Of a stretch of DNA of 5,291 nucleotides, positions 1 to 5,291 are shown piece after piece. The position numbers and the translations under genes are program-made. The stretch comes from Candidatus Eiseniibacteriota bacterium. Lineage in GTDB: Bacteria > Eisenbacteria > RBG-16-71-46 > JABDJR01. Within the stretch, counting starts at the first letter, position 1, and the number at the start of each line of letters is the position of its first letter. Under the pieces are notes generated by a model, which worked only from the letters and a program-made list of their open reading frames with translations, was not told where the DNA came from and made no database searches. The DNA is taken from assembly GCA_013003415.1 (NCBI GenBank), contig JABDJR010000339.1, forward strand, positions 1 to 5,291, read 5' to 3'.

Positions 1-14
1 TTCTGTTAGAGACT

Positions 15-39
15 AAAAAGGACCTCTGAGGTCCTTTTT
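15..39. terminator. Intrinsic terminator, probably bidirectional
   Basis: An 11-bp perfect stem pairs positions 15-25 with 29-39 around a 3-base loop (CTG). The core is GC-rich (GGACCT/AGGTCC), flanked by five A on the left and five T on the right. The A/T flanks give a U-tract on either strand, so the element could stop transcripts entering from the left as well as any antisense transcript leaving the operon. It lies upstream of the Pho-like promoter and insulates the operon. The gene it serves is outside the window; TAG at 7-9 or TAA at 14-16 could be its stop codon, but 14 bases are too few to tell. Confidence 0.85.
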
Positions 40-51
40 GTCGTTATAGAT

Positions 52-104
52 CTGTTAACAGAAGTTCATAAGCTTCATACGGTCTTTATCCAATCTTCAT
101 ATAT
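52..104 (+). promoter_or_regulatory. Pho-box-like direct repeat array (PhoB-type operator)
   Basis: Three 7-base half-sites lie exactly 11 bases apart: GCTTCAT at 72-78, TCTTTAT at 83-89 and TCTTCAT at 94-100. A second in-phase pair lies upstream at 52-58 (CTGTTAA) and 63-69 (AGTTCAT), also 11 bases apart, but 9 bases out from the first set. The core TCAT or TTAT sits at the same place in four of the five. Known Pho boxes are 7-base repeats (CTGTCAT in E. coli) with 4-base AT-rich spacers, bound by PhoB dimers. The match is in spacing and the 3' half of the repeat rather than in full sequence. A pst operon directly downstream is the expected target. Binding by a PhoB homologue is inferred. 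Confidence 0.65.
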
Positions 105-110
105 CTCCGG

Positions 111-116
111 CATGAT
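111..116 (+). promoter_or_regulatory. Candidate -10 element of the Pho-type promoter
   Basis: CATGAT matches the sigma-70 -10 consensus TATAAT at four of six positions. It begins 10 bases after the last Pho-like half-site ends at 100, the arrangement expected where activator-bound repeats replace the -35 element. Transcription would then begin near 123. No good -35 hexamer is visible at the usual distance. This placement is inference. An alternative -10 is AATAAT at 160-165, but it is too far from the repeats for the classical layout. Confidence 0.3.
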
Positions 117-168
117 TCGCCCCATGAATAAGACCGTCGATCCCCGAAAAGGGGTCTCAAATAATCAT

Positions 169-175
169 AGGGGGG
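169..175 (+). promoter_or_regulatory. Ribosome binding site that decides the porin start
   Basis: AGGGGGG lies 8 bases before the TTG at 184. It is purine-only and can pair with the 16S rRNA tail using G-U pairs. The two upstream in-frame ATG codons (112 and 124) have pyrimidine-rich sequence before them and no such site. This supports TTG 184 as the true start. A small hairpin, CCCC at 142-145 with GGGG at 151-154, sits just upstream in the leader. Confidence 0.55.
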
Positions 176-183
176 CACCAATC

Positions 184-1422
184 TTGAAACGCCTAGGTTT
201 CACGTTTTCTTCATTCTCATTTCACAAGCCGCTGATAATTTGCGGGCTGTCGATGATGGCTCTTTCATTTGGCTTTGGTCAAAGTGAAGCTGGTTCCGGT
301 TCCGTGGCTTGGAATAGCGGGCTGCAGTTTAAGTCGGAAGACGGAGCCGAGAAGGTCAAGCTTGGTGGTCGGATTATGAACGACTGGGCTTGGCTCGATG
401 GCGATGATGACGTGGAAGCAGCCTTGGGGGTCTTGGAAGACGGTACCGAGTTTCGTCGGGTCCGCATGTTTCTTTCCGGGCAGATTTATTCCAACGTGCT
501 ATTCAAAGCTCAGCTTGATTTCGCCGGAGGCTCGGCTTCTTTCAAAGATGTTTACTTGGGGCTCAAAGGAGTTCCTGGCCTGGGTACGCTCAAAGTCGGT
601 CAGCAGCACGAACCCTTCGGTCTTGAAGAGTTGACCAGCAGTAACCACTCCATGTTTATGGAGCGTCCCTTGCTCAACGACGCTTTCGCCCCTTCCCGAC
701 ACACGGGGATTTCGGCCTCGAACACAGCTCAAGAAGATCGGATGACCTGGGCGGCAGGGGTGTTTCGGAATACCGGTAGCACGGGGATGGGAACCGGAGA
801 TGGTGAGTACAACGTGACAGCCCGTGTAACCGGACTGCCTGTTTACAGCGAGAAAGGCAAAAGCCTGGTTCATGTTGGCGTTGCCGCCAGTCATAGTGCC
901 CCCTCAGGAGACGAAGTGAAGTTCCGGGCTCGCCCTGAGTCTCACCTGGCTCCGCGTTTTGCGGATACGGGCGATATCGCCAGCAACGCCGTGAACCTGC
1001 TGGGCTTTGAAGGCGCGGTCGTGCAAGGTCCGATTTCGGTGCAGGGTGAGTTCGTCAATGCGCAGGTGAATCAGCTCGGTGGGGAAGACCTGGCTTTCAA
1101 CGGTTTCTATGTGGAGGCATCCTTTTTCGTCACCGGCGAGCACCGGGCTTACAAGAAGTCTTCCGGCAAGTTCGGACGCGTGAAGCCCGAAGAGAATTTT
1201 TCAAGCGATGGAGGCTCCGGCGCCCTTGAGTTGGCGGCACGGTTTTCCAGCCTCGATCTCGATGACAACAACATTGAAGGCGGAATCTTGGACAGTATTT
1301 CCGGCGGGGTGAACTGGTATCTGAACCCCAACACCCGGGTGATGCTGAACTATGTAATGGCTGAAGTGGAAGACGGTGGTACCGCCCACATCGGTCAAAC
1401 GAGATTCCAAGTCGATTTCTAG
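184..1422 (+). CDS. Phosphate-selective porin, OprO/OprP family
   Basis: This is an outer-membrane beta-barrel porin, expected to let phosphate or related anions through the outer membrane. From TTG 184 the protein has 412 residues. The N-terminus looks like a signal peptide: basic MKR, a hydrophobic stretch at about 17-31, and likely cleavage after SEA (residue 36). Family-like segments follow (same numbering): VGQQHEPFGLEE at about 138-149, FMERPLLNDAFAPSRHTGI at about 158-176, FVTGEHRAYKK at about 315-325, GRVKPEENF at about 331-339, and a late WYLNPNTRVMLNY segment at about 378-390. It ends in Phe, as barrel proteins usually do for BAM-dependent assembly. The longest reading frame starts at ATG 112 (436 residues), but that start lies inside the promoter region, lacks a ribosome site and would bury the signal peptide behind 24 polar residues. 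The gene is first in the pst operon, so phosphate is the likely substrate; selectivity itself is inferred. Family assignment is firm; the symbol oprP or oprO cannot be chosen. Confidence 0.9.
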   Translation: MKRLGFTFSSFSFHKPLIICGLSMMALSFGFGQSEAGSGSVAWNSGLQFKSEDGAEKVKLGGRIMNDWAWLDGDDDVEAALGVLEDGTEFRRVRMFLSGQIYSNVLFKAQLDFAGGSASFKDVYLGLKGVPGLGTLKVGQQHEPFGLEELTSSNHSMFMERPLLNDAFAPSRHTGISASNTAQEDRMTWAAGVFRNTGSTGMGTGDGEYNVTARVTGLPVYSEKGKSLVHVGVAASHSAPSGDEVKFRARPESHLAPRFADTGDIASNAVNLLGFEGAVVQGPISVQGEFVNAQVNQLGGEDLAFNGFYVEASFFVTGEHRAYKKSSGKFGRVKPEENFSSDGGSGALELAARFSSLDLDDNNIEGGILDSISGGVNWYLNPNTRVMLNYVMAEVEDGGTAHIGQTRFQVDF

Positions 1423-1439
1423 AGTGATTTTCAAATCAT

Positions 1440-1444
1440 GGAGG
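1440..1444 (+). promoter_or_regulatory. Strong ribosome binding site deciding the pstS start
   Basis: GGAGG lies 8 bases before ATG 1453, an optimal Shine-Dalgarno site. It overlaps the alternative in-frame ATG at 1438, which cannot use it. The choice of 1453 also gives a clean lipoprotein signal peptide. It is the best-matched ribosome site in the window, fitting the need for excess PstS over the membrane subunits. Confidence 0.85.
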
Positions 1445-1452
1445 CAAGAAAA

Positions 1453-2400
1453 ATGAAAAGCATACTTACGATGGCCCTCGTCGCCGGCCTGGTCTTGGTG
1501 GGCTGTGGCAGTGGCCAATCCAACAAGTCAGAGGGTGGGCTTTCGGGAACCGTCAAAGTCGACGGATCCAGCACCGTATTCCCGATTACGGAAGCGGTGG
1601 CAGAGGAATTTCAGGCTGAGAATCGCGGCGTTCGAGTAACGGTCGGCATTTCCGGAACCGGTGGTGGTTTCAAGAAGTTTCTCTTAGGAGAGATCGACAT
1701 CAACGACGCCTCTCGTTCTATTAAGCCTAAAGAAATTGAAGTAGCGAAAGAAAACAATGTTGAGTATCTCGAAGTTCCGGTCGCTTTTGACGGTATCTCA
1801 GTGGTCGTCAACCAAGAGAACAGCTTCGTTGACTATCTGACGAAAGAAGAATTGAACAAGATTTGGGAACCGGGTAGTACGGTCAAATTGTGGAGCGACG
1901 TTCGCAGCTCCTGGCCGTCCGAACCGCTTCATCTCTATGGACCGGGCGTTGACTCAGGCACCTTTGATTACTTCACCGAAGCCATTAATGGCAAGTCTCA
2001 ACGCTCTCGGTCCGATTTTACGGCAAGCGAGGACGACAACGTGCTCGTTAAGGGTGTTAGTGGAGACAAGAACGCCCTTGGGTTCTTTGGTTTCTCCTAC
2101 TACAAAGAGAACGCCGATCGCTTGAAGGTCGTTCCCATTGATGGGGGCAAGGGTCCGGTTGAGCCAACCCTGATCACCATCAATAATGGAACTTACGAGC
2201 CTCTTTCCCGACCCATCTTCATTTATGTCAGCGCCGCTTCGGTGAAACGTCCCGAGGTAAAAGCCTTCGTGGACTTCTACCTCAAGCACGGCGCAACCTT
2301 ATCCGAAGAAGTCGGCTACGTTGCCCTGCCCAAAGACATGTACGCCACGGCCCAGACCAAAGTGAACAGCTTGGCCTCGGGTTTGGCGGCTGGAGACTAA
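1453..2400 (+). CDS. pstS: Phosphate ABC transporter substrate-binding lipoprotein PstS
   Basis: PstS binds inorganic phosphate outside the inner membrane and delivers it to the PstC-PstA channel. The protein has 315 residues from ATG 1453. Its start is a lipoprotein signal: MK, a hydrophobic stretch at 4-17, and lipobox LVGC with the lipidated Cys at 18. A Ser/Gly/Lys-rich linker follows to about residue 32. Phosphate-binding loops typical of the family are visible: DGSSTVFP (37-44), SGTGGGF (67-73), DASR (85-88) and GVDSGTFDYF (165-174). These supply the Ser, Thr, Asp and Arg side chains that usually hydrogen-bond phosphate. The sequence resembles the PstS subgroup common outside enterobacteria rather than E. 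coli PstS, which is soluble. It sits 30 bases after the porin without a terminator, so it is probably co-transcribed. The stop codon directly touches pstC, in the same frame. Gly follows the Cys, which by the E. coli rule would not retain it in the inner membrane; whether that rule holds here is unknown. Confidence 0.96.
   Translation: MKSILTMALVAGLVLVGCGSGQSNKSEGGLSGTVKVDGSSTVFPITEAVAEEFQAENRGVRVTVGISGTGGGFKKFLLGEIDINDASRSIKPKEIEVAKENNVEYLEVPVAFDGISVVVNQENSFVDYLTKEELNKIWEPGSTVKLWSDVRSSWPSEPLHLYGPGVDSGTFDYFTEAINGKSQRSRSDFTASEDDNVLVKGVSGDKNALGFFGFSYYKENADRLKVVPIDGGKGPVEPTLITINNGTYEPLSRPIFIYVSAASVKRPEVKAFVDFYLKHGATLSEEVGYVALPKDMYATAQTKVNSLASGLAAGD
2392..2395 (+). promoter_or_regulatory. Ribosome binding site for pstC inside the end of pstS
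   Basis: GGAG lies in the last codons of pstS, 5 bases before TTG 2401. Site, stop codon and start codon are all within 12 bases, so pstC translation is likely coupled to termination on pstS. A short spacing and a TTG start suggest modest initiation compared with pstS. Confidence 0.5.
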
Positions 2401-3357
2401 TTGGGCGTTTCATCTTTAGACCCGGTGGCCCAAAAGCCACCGGGGACCAGCACTTCGGATCGCTTTAAGGAAAAGGCGTCGAGGAAGTGGAAAGAGCAGA
2501 GTATTCGGGGGCTGTTGTTCCTGAGTGCCCTCGTTTCTGTTGCTACCACGATCGGCATTGTGCTGATTCTGAGCAAAGAGACGTTTGGTTTCTTTCAGCA
2601 TGTGTCCTTAGCTGAGTTTCTGTTTGGAACGAAGTGGACCCCCTTGCTTGAACCCCGTCACTTCGGGGTGCTTCCCCTTTTGTGCGGCACGTTTCTCATT
2701 GTGATCGGGGCGAGTCTTCTCGCCATCCCTGTGGGGTTAACCAGCGCCATTTACCTGAGCGAGTACGCTCCGGACAAAACGCGGCGGACCCTAAAACCCA
2801 TCCTTGAGGTTTTGGCTGGGATTCCAACCGTTGTGTATGGCTACTTTGCCCTCTCTTTTATCACGCCTCTCTTGAGCAAGGTTTTGCCGGCAACTCAAGT
2901 GTTCAATGCCTTGAGCGCCTCGATCGTGGTGGGGATCATGATTCTCCCCATGGTGGCTTCGCTTTGCGACGATGCCCTCCGGGCGGTTCCCGATTCGTTG
3001 CGATCCGGAGCCTACGCCTTAGGTGCCACTCACTTTGAGGTGTCGACGCGGGTGGTGGTTCCTTCGGCTTTGTCGGGAGTGGTTGCCTCCTTCGTACTTG
3101 CGATCTCTCGCGCCATCGGTGAAACCATGGCCGTGACTCTGGCTGCGGGGGCTACCCCAAAGCTGACTCTGAACCCTCTCGAGAGCATCCAGACCATGAC
3201 CGCCTATATTGTGCAGGTCAGCCTTGGTGACACTCCTGCGGGAACGGTGGAGTATCAAACCATCTTTGCCGTGGGAGCGCTGTTGTTTGCGATCACTCTT
3301 GGAGCAAATCTAATTGCCCACATGGTGCTGAAGCGTTTCCGGGAGGTGTACGAATGA
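2401..3357 (+). CDS. pstC: Phosphate ABC transporter permease PstC
   Basis: PstC is one of two inner-membrane channel subunits of the Pst importer and pairs with PstA. The 318-residue protein has a charged cytoplasmic N-terminus of about 35 residues and about six membrane segments, near residues 37-57, 91-117, 137-156, 171-188, 221-245 and 285-308. The motif LAGIPTVVYGYFAL (138-151) and SRAIGET (236-242) are characteristic of Pst permeases. The cytoplasmic coupling loop that contacts PstB is visible around RAVPDSLRSGAYALGAT (194-210), followed by VVVPSALSGV. The start is TTG immediately after the pstS TAA. The next in-frame candidate, GTG at residue 9, lies inside a hairpin. Later TTG codons would remove the first membrane segment. 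The end overlaps pstA by 4 bases (ATGA). Identity as PstC rather than PstA comes from gene order and closer similarity of its motifs to PstC; the exact start is less certain. Confidence 0.95.
   Translation: MGVSSLDPVAQKPPGTSTSDRFKEKASRKWKEQSIRGLLFLSALVSVATTIGIVLILSKETFGFFQHVSLAEFLFGTKWTPLLEPRHFGVLPLLCGTFLIVIGASLLAIPVGLTSAIYLSEYAPDKTRRTLKPILEVLAGIPTVVYGYFALSFITPLLSKVLPATQVFNALSASIVVGIMILPMVASLCDDALRAVPDSLRSGAYALGATHFEVSTRVVVPSALSGVVASFVLAISRAIGETMAVTLAAGATPKLTLNPLESIQTMTAYIVQVSLGDTPAGTVEYQTIFAVGALLFAITLGANLIAHMVLKRFREVYE
2421..2444 (+). promoter_or_regulatory. Strong mRNA hairpin at the pstS-pstC junction
   Basis: CCCGGTGGC at 2421-2429 pairs perfectly with GCCACCGGG at 2436-2444 around the 6-base loop CCAAAA. 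The 9-bp stem has eight G-C pairs. It lies 20 bases after the pstS stop codon and inside codons 7-15 of pstC. No T-run follows, so it is not an intrinsic terminator. By analogy with known stem-loops downstream of genes for solute-binding proteins, it could block 3'-to-5' decay of the upstream mRNA and keep PstS in excess, or slow pstC initiation. The structure is directly visible; the role is inferred. Confidence 0.6.
3342..3346 (+). promoter_or_regulatory. Ribosome binding site for pstA inside pstC
   Basis: GGAGG lies 7 bases before the pstA ATG at 3354, within the last codons of pstC. With the ATGA stop/start overlap this indicates translational coupling, which suits the expected one-to-one assembly of PstC and PstA. 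Confidence 0.8.
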
Positions 3358-4229
3358 GTTCGTTTGCCCAAACGACACCATCCAATATTGAAAAACGCCG
3401 CCGACAAGCAAGGTTGTTTAAACGTTTCTGCCAAGTTGTAACCTGGTCGGGTGTTGTCTTGCTGGCCATTCTCCTGATTCACGTTTCGCGACAGGGTTTG
3501 GGTTGGCTCGATTACGACTTTCTAACCAGTTTCCCTTCTCGTTTTCCCGAGAAAGCCGGTATTAAGTCGGCGCTTGTGGGAACGGTTTGGCTCATTAGCT
3601 TCACGGCCCTGTTTTCCATTCCCCTCGGAGTGTCCGCGGCTTTGTATCTTGAAGAATATGCGCGCCCCAGTCGGATTAAGAGCTTCATTGAGATCAACAT
3701 TGCAAATCTGGCCGGGGTGCCATCTATTGTTTACGGCATTCTCGGACTAGCCGTCTTTGTTCGTGGTTTTGATTTGGGTCGGAGCGTTATTGCCGGTGCC
3801 CTTACCATGACCCTGCTCGTGCTTCCGGTGATCATTATTGCTTCTCGAGAAGCCATTCGAGCGGTACCGAGCACCTTGCGGCAGGCGGCCTTTGCCCTCG
3901 GAGCCTCGCGTTGGCAGGTCACACGAGATCATGTGCTACCCTCCGCCCTTCCCGGCATTCTGACCGGGGTGATTTTGGCCATGTCTCGGACCATCGGTGA
4001 GACCGCCCCCCTGATCATGATCGGGGCCCTGACCTATGTGGCTTTTACGCCTGAAGGTCCCATGGATTCGTTTACGGCGCTTCCGATTCAGATTTTCAAC
4101 TGGTCCTCGCGCCACCAAGAAGACTTTCATGCCTTAGCTGCGGCGGGGATTTTGGTCTTGCTTGTTGTCTTGTTTGCGATGAACGGCATTGCCGTTTTTA
4201 TTCGCAACCGATCCCAGAAGGGAAACTAA
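3354..4229 (+). CDS. pstA: Phosphate ABC transporter permease PstA
   Basis: PstA is the second inner-membrane channel subunit of the Pst importer. The 291-residue protein begins with a basic cytoplasmic tail (KRRRQAR at 14-20). About six membrane segments follow, near 27-45, 74-98, 115-135, 145-163, 200-222 and 260-284. Motifs paralleling PstC are LAGVPSIVYGILGL (119-132), SRTIGETAP (211-219) and the coupling loop RAVPSTLRQAAFALGAS (169-185) followed by VLPSALPGI, which docks on PstB. The segment with FTALPIQIFNW (240-250) is typical of PstA and separates it from PstC. Length is normal for the family. The gene starts within the last codons of pstC, and its TAA stop is followed at once by the pstB ATG. 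No odd residues or interruptions are seen. Confidence 0.95.
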   Translation: MSSFAQTTPSNIEKRRRQARLFKRFCQVVTWSGVVLLAILLIHVSRQGLGWLDYDFLTSFPSRFPEKAGIKSALVGTVWLISFTALFSIPLGVSAALYLEEYARPSRIKSFIEINIANLAGVPSIVYGILGLAVFVRGFDLGRSVIAGALTMTLLVLPVIIIASREAIRAVPSTLRQAAFALGASRWQVTRDHVLPSALPGILTGVILAMSRTIGETAPLIMIGALTYVAFTPEGPMDSFTALPIQIFNWSSRHQEDFHALAAAGILVLLVVLFAMNGIAVFIRNRSQKGN

Positions 4230-5096
4230 ATGATGGAAACAACAGGAATTGGCTCGGCGACTAAAGCGAAACCGAAACCATCCCATCCAATCCAATCACG
4301 AGAGCCGGAAACAGTCATGGACGAGAATGTACAAAACCCCGAGAAGGCGAACTCGGTCCTAGAAGCCAAAGGGTTGAATATTTGGTATGGAAAGACCCAG
4401 GCCATCAAAGATGTGACCCTTTCTTTCCCGGAGCGGATGATCACGGCCATCATCGGGCCGTCGGGTTGCGGTAAGAGCACTTTGCTTCGAAATCTCAACC
4501 GTATGAACGATTTCATCCCCAGCCTTCGCATGACAGGGGACATCTACTTCCGAGGACACAATCTGTTTGCGGATGACGTTGACCCCGTTGAAGTGCGGCG
4601 CCGGATTGGGATGGTCTTTCAAAAACCCAATCCTTTTCCTAAATCCATTTTCGCCAATGTCATTTGGGGGCCTTCCATCCATGGGTTCGATGGTGACAAG
4701 CATCAGCTGGTTGAGGAATCGTTAACCAAGGCCGCCTTATGGGACGAGGTCAAAGATCGACTTAAAGATTCGGCCTTGGAGCTTTCGGGCGGACAGCAGC
4801 AGCGTCTTTGTATCGCTCGTGCTTTGGCCATGCATCCCGAGGTTATTTTGATGGATGAGCCCGCATCGGCCCTCGATCCTCGCTCTACCGCCAGAATTGA
4901 AGACCTTTTGTTTGAGCTAAAAAATGACTACACCATCGTGATTGTGACTCACAACATGCAGCAAGCGGCTCGTGTCTCTGATTTCACAGCGTTCTTGGAA
5001 AATGGGGAACTGATCGAGTATGGTGAAACTGATCAGATCTTCACCCGACCCGCTCAGCAACGCACCGAAGACTATGTCACAGGTCGATTCGGGTAG
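4230..5096 (+). CDS. pstB: Phosphate ABC transporter ATP-binding protein PstB
   Basis: PstB is the cytoplasmic ATPase that powers phosphate import through PstC-PstA. All nucleotide-binding motifs are intact (numbered from ATG 4230, 288 residues): Walker A GPSGCGKST (76-84), Q-loop VFQKPNPFP (129-137), signature LSGGQQQR (185-192), Walker B VILMDEP with catalytic Glu 210, D-loop SALD (213-216) and the switch His 241 in VTHNMQQAARVSD. LRNLNRMND (86-94) and QKPNPFPKSI are typical of PstB rather than other importers. The start is uncertain. ATG 4230 follows the pstA stop directly and has a purine-rich AAGGGA upstream, but gives about 43 polar, Lys/Pro/Ser-rich residues before the conserved domain. 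ATG 4317 would give 259 residues, the usual family length, but has a weaker ribosome site. I keep the longer form. Confidence 0.95.
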   Translation: MMETTGIGSATKAKPKPSHPIQSREPETVMDENVQNPEKANSVLEAKGLNIWYGKTQAIKDVTLSFPERMITAIIGPSGCGKSTLLRNLNRMNDFIPSLRMTGDIYFRGHNLFADDVDPVEVRRRIGMVFQKPNPFPKSIFANVIWGPSIHGFDGDKHQLVEESLTKAALWDEVKDRLKDSALELSGGQQQRLCIARALAMHPEVILMDEPASALDPRSTARIEDLLFELKNDYTIVIVTHNMQQAARVSDFTAFLENGELIEYGETDQIFTRPAQQRTEDYVTGRFG

Positions 5097-5098
5097 AG

Positions 5099-5103
5099 AA
5101 GGA
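5099..5103 (+). promoter_or_regulatory. Ribosome binding site for phoU
   Basis: AAGGA lies 8 bases before ATG 5112, just after the pstB stop. A second purine patch, GAGG at 5106-5109, is only 2 bases from the ATG and too close to be the main site. Confidence 0.6.
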
Positions 5104-5111
5104 TTGAGGTT

Positions 5112-5291
5112 ATGAAGCATTTACAGCGTGATTTAGAGCAATTGAAACGCGAAGTCCTCGACATGGGAAACATGGTCGAGACCGCCATGAACCAGGCTAT
5201 CAAGGCCCTTCTCAATCGAGATCGTATCCTGGCTGAACGCATTATGGCCGGAGATCATGTGCTCGATGATAAAGAGGTGGCGATCGAAGAG
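5112..5291 (+). CDS. phoU: Phosphate signalling regulator PhoU, 5' part only
   Basis: Only the first 60 codons are present; the frame stays open to the window end. PhoU is a cytoplasmic helical protein that connects the Pst transporter to the PhoR-type kinase, repressing the Pho response when phosphate is plentiful and restraining Pst uptake. The visible part has the family's opening pattern: MKHLQRDLEQLKREVLDMG, then MVETAMNQAIKALLNRD, LAERIMAGD and a start of the DDKEVAIEE helix. This is the first helical repeat of the PhoU domain, with its Asp and Glu residues near metal-binding positions known in the family. It lies 15 bases after pstB, the usual pstB-phoU order. The rest of the gene, normally about 220 residues, lies beyond the window. 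Confidence 0.92.
   Translation, partial: MKHLQRDLEQLKREVLDMGNMVETAMNQAIKALLNRDRILAERIMAGDHVLDDKEVAIEE

Noticed and set aside
112..183. Coding extension of the porin from ATG 112 or ATG 124
   Set aside because: These starts overlap or directly follow the Pho-like promoter, have no ribosome site and would put 20 or more polar residues before the signal peptide.
499..894. 131-codon open frame on the minus strand inside the porin gene, and similar minus-strand frames elsewhere
   Set aside because: All lie opposite strong family-matched genes, have no recognisable protein motifs and no convincing ribosome sites. They are shadows of the + strand coding pattern.
1425..1438. Small inverted repeat (TGATT/AATCA) just before the pstS ribosome site
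   Set aside because: The stem is only 5 AT-rich pairs and unlikely to be stable; there is no T-run, so it is not a terminator between porin and pstS.
1438..1452. pstS start at ATG 1438
   Set aside because: This ATG overlaps the GGAGG site that serves ATG 1453, and the later start gives a standard lipoprotein signal.
2421..2444. The pstS-pstC hairpin as a rho-independent terminator
   Set aside because: No T-run follows the stem, and the element is inside pstC codons.
2652..2669. 6-bp inverted repeat ACCCCG/CGGGGT within pstC
   Set aside because: It is short, deep inside coding sequence, without a T-run and not placed near any start or stop; probably chance.
1..5291. CRISPR arrays, insertion sequences, tRNA or rRNA genes, attachment sites or a defence or biosynthetic system
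   Set aside because: None is seen. Nearly the whole window is occupied by the phosphate operon and its control region, with no repeats or codon shifts that suggest a mobile element.

Overview
This window holds a high-affinity phosphate uptake (Pst) operon, read left to right on the + strand. The gene order is a phosphate-selective porin of the OprO/OprP type, then pstS, pstC, pstA, pstB and the start of phoU, which is cut by the window end. A porin with a C-terminal phenylalanine and a signal peptide, plus a lipoprotein PstS, indicates a Gram-negative (diderm) bacterium of moderate GC content (judged by eye, not computed). The sequence does not fix the phylum. The PstC and PstA sequences look more like those of non-enterobacterial lineages than those of E. 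coli, but this is an impression only.

Region by region: 1-50 contains a strong bidirectional-looking intrinsic terminator that separates the operon from whatever lies upstream. Positions 52-104 carry a promoter region with 11-bp-spaced direct repeats resembling Pho boxes, the binding sites of PhoB-type response regulators. Positions 105-183 are best read as a short 5' untranslated leader. The porin (184-1422) is followed after 30 bases by pstS (1453-2400). pstC (2401-3357) follows the pstS stop codon with no gap. pstA (3354-4229) overlaps pstC by 4 bases, and pstB (4230-5096) abuts pstA. phoU begins at 5112. Coding density is nearly complete and no transcription terminator is visible inside the operon, so one transcript is likely.

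Together the products form one route for inorganic phosphate. The porin passes phosphate across the outer membrane. PstS captures it. PstC and PstA form the inner-membrane channel, PstB hydrolyses ATP to drive import, and PhoU links transporter state to the phosphate-sensing kinase. No phoB or phoR gene is in the window.

The components belong to known families, and I found no undescribed multi-gene system. The most unusual points are regulatory: an array of five Pho-like half-sites, non-ATG (TTG) starts for the porin and pstC, and a perfect 9-bp GC-rich hairpin at the very start of pstC. pstS and pstC also lie in the same frame, separated by only one stop codon.
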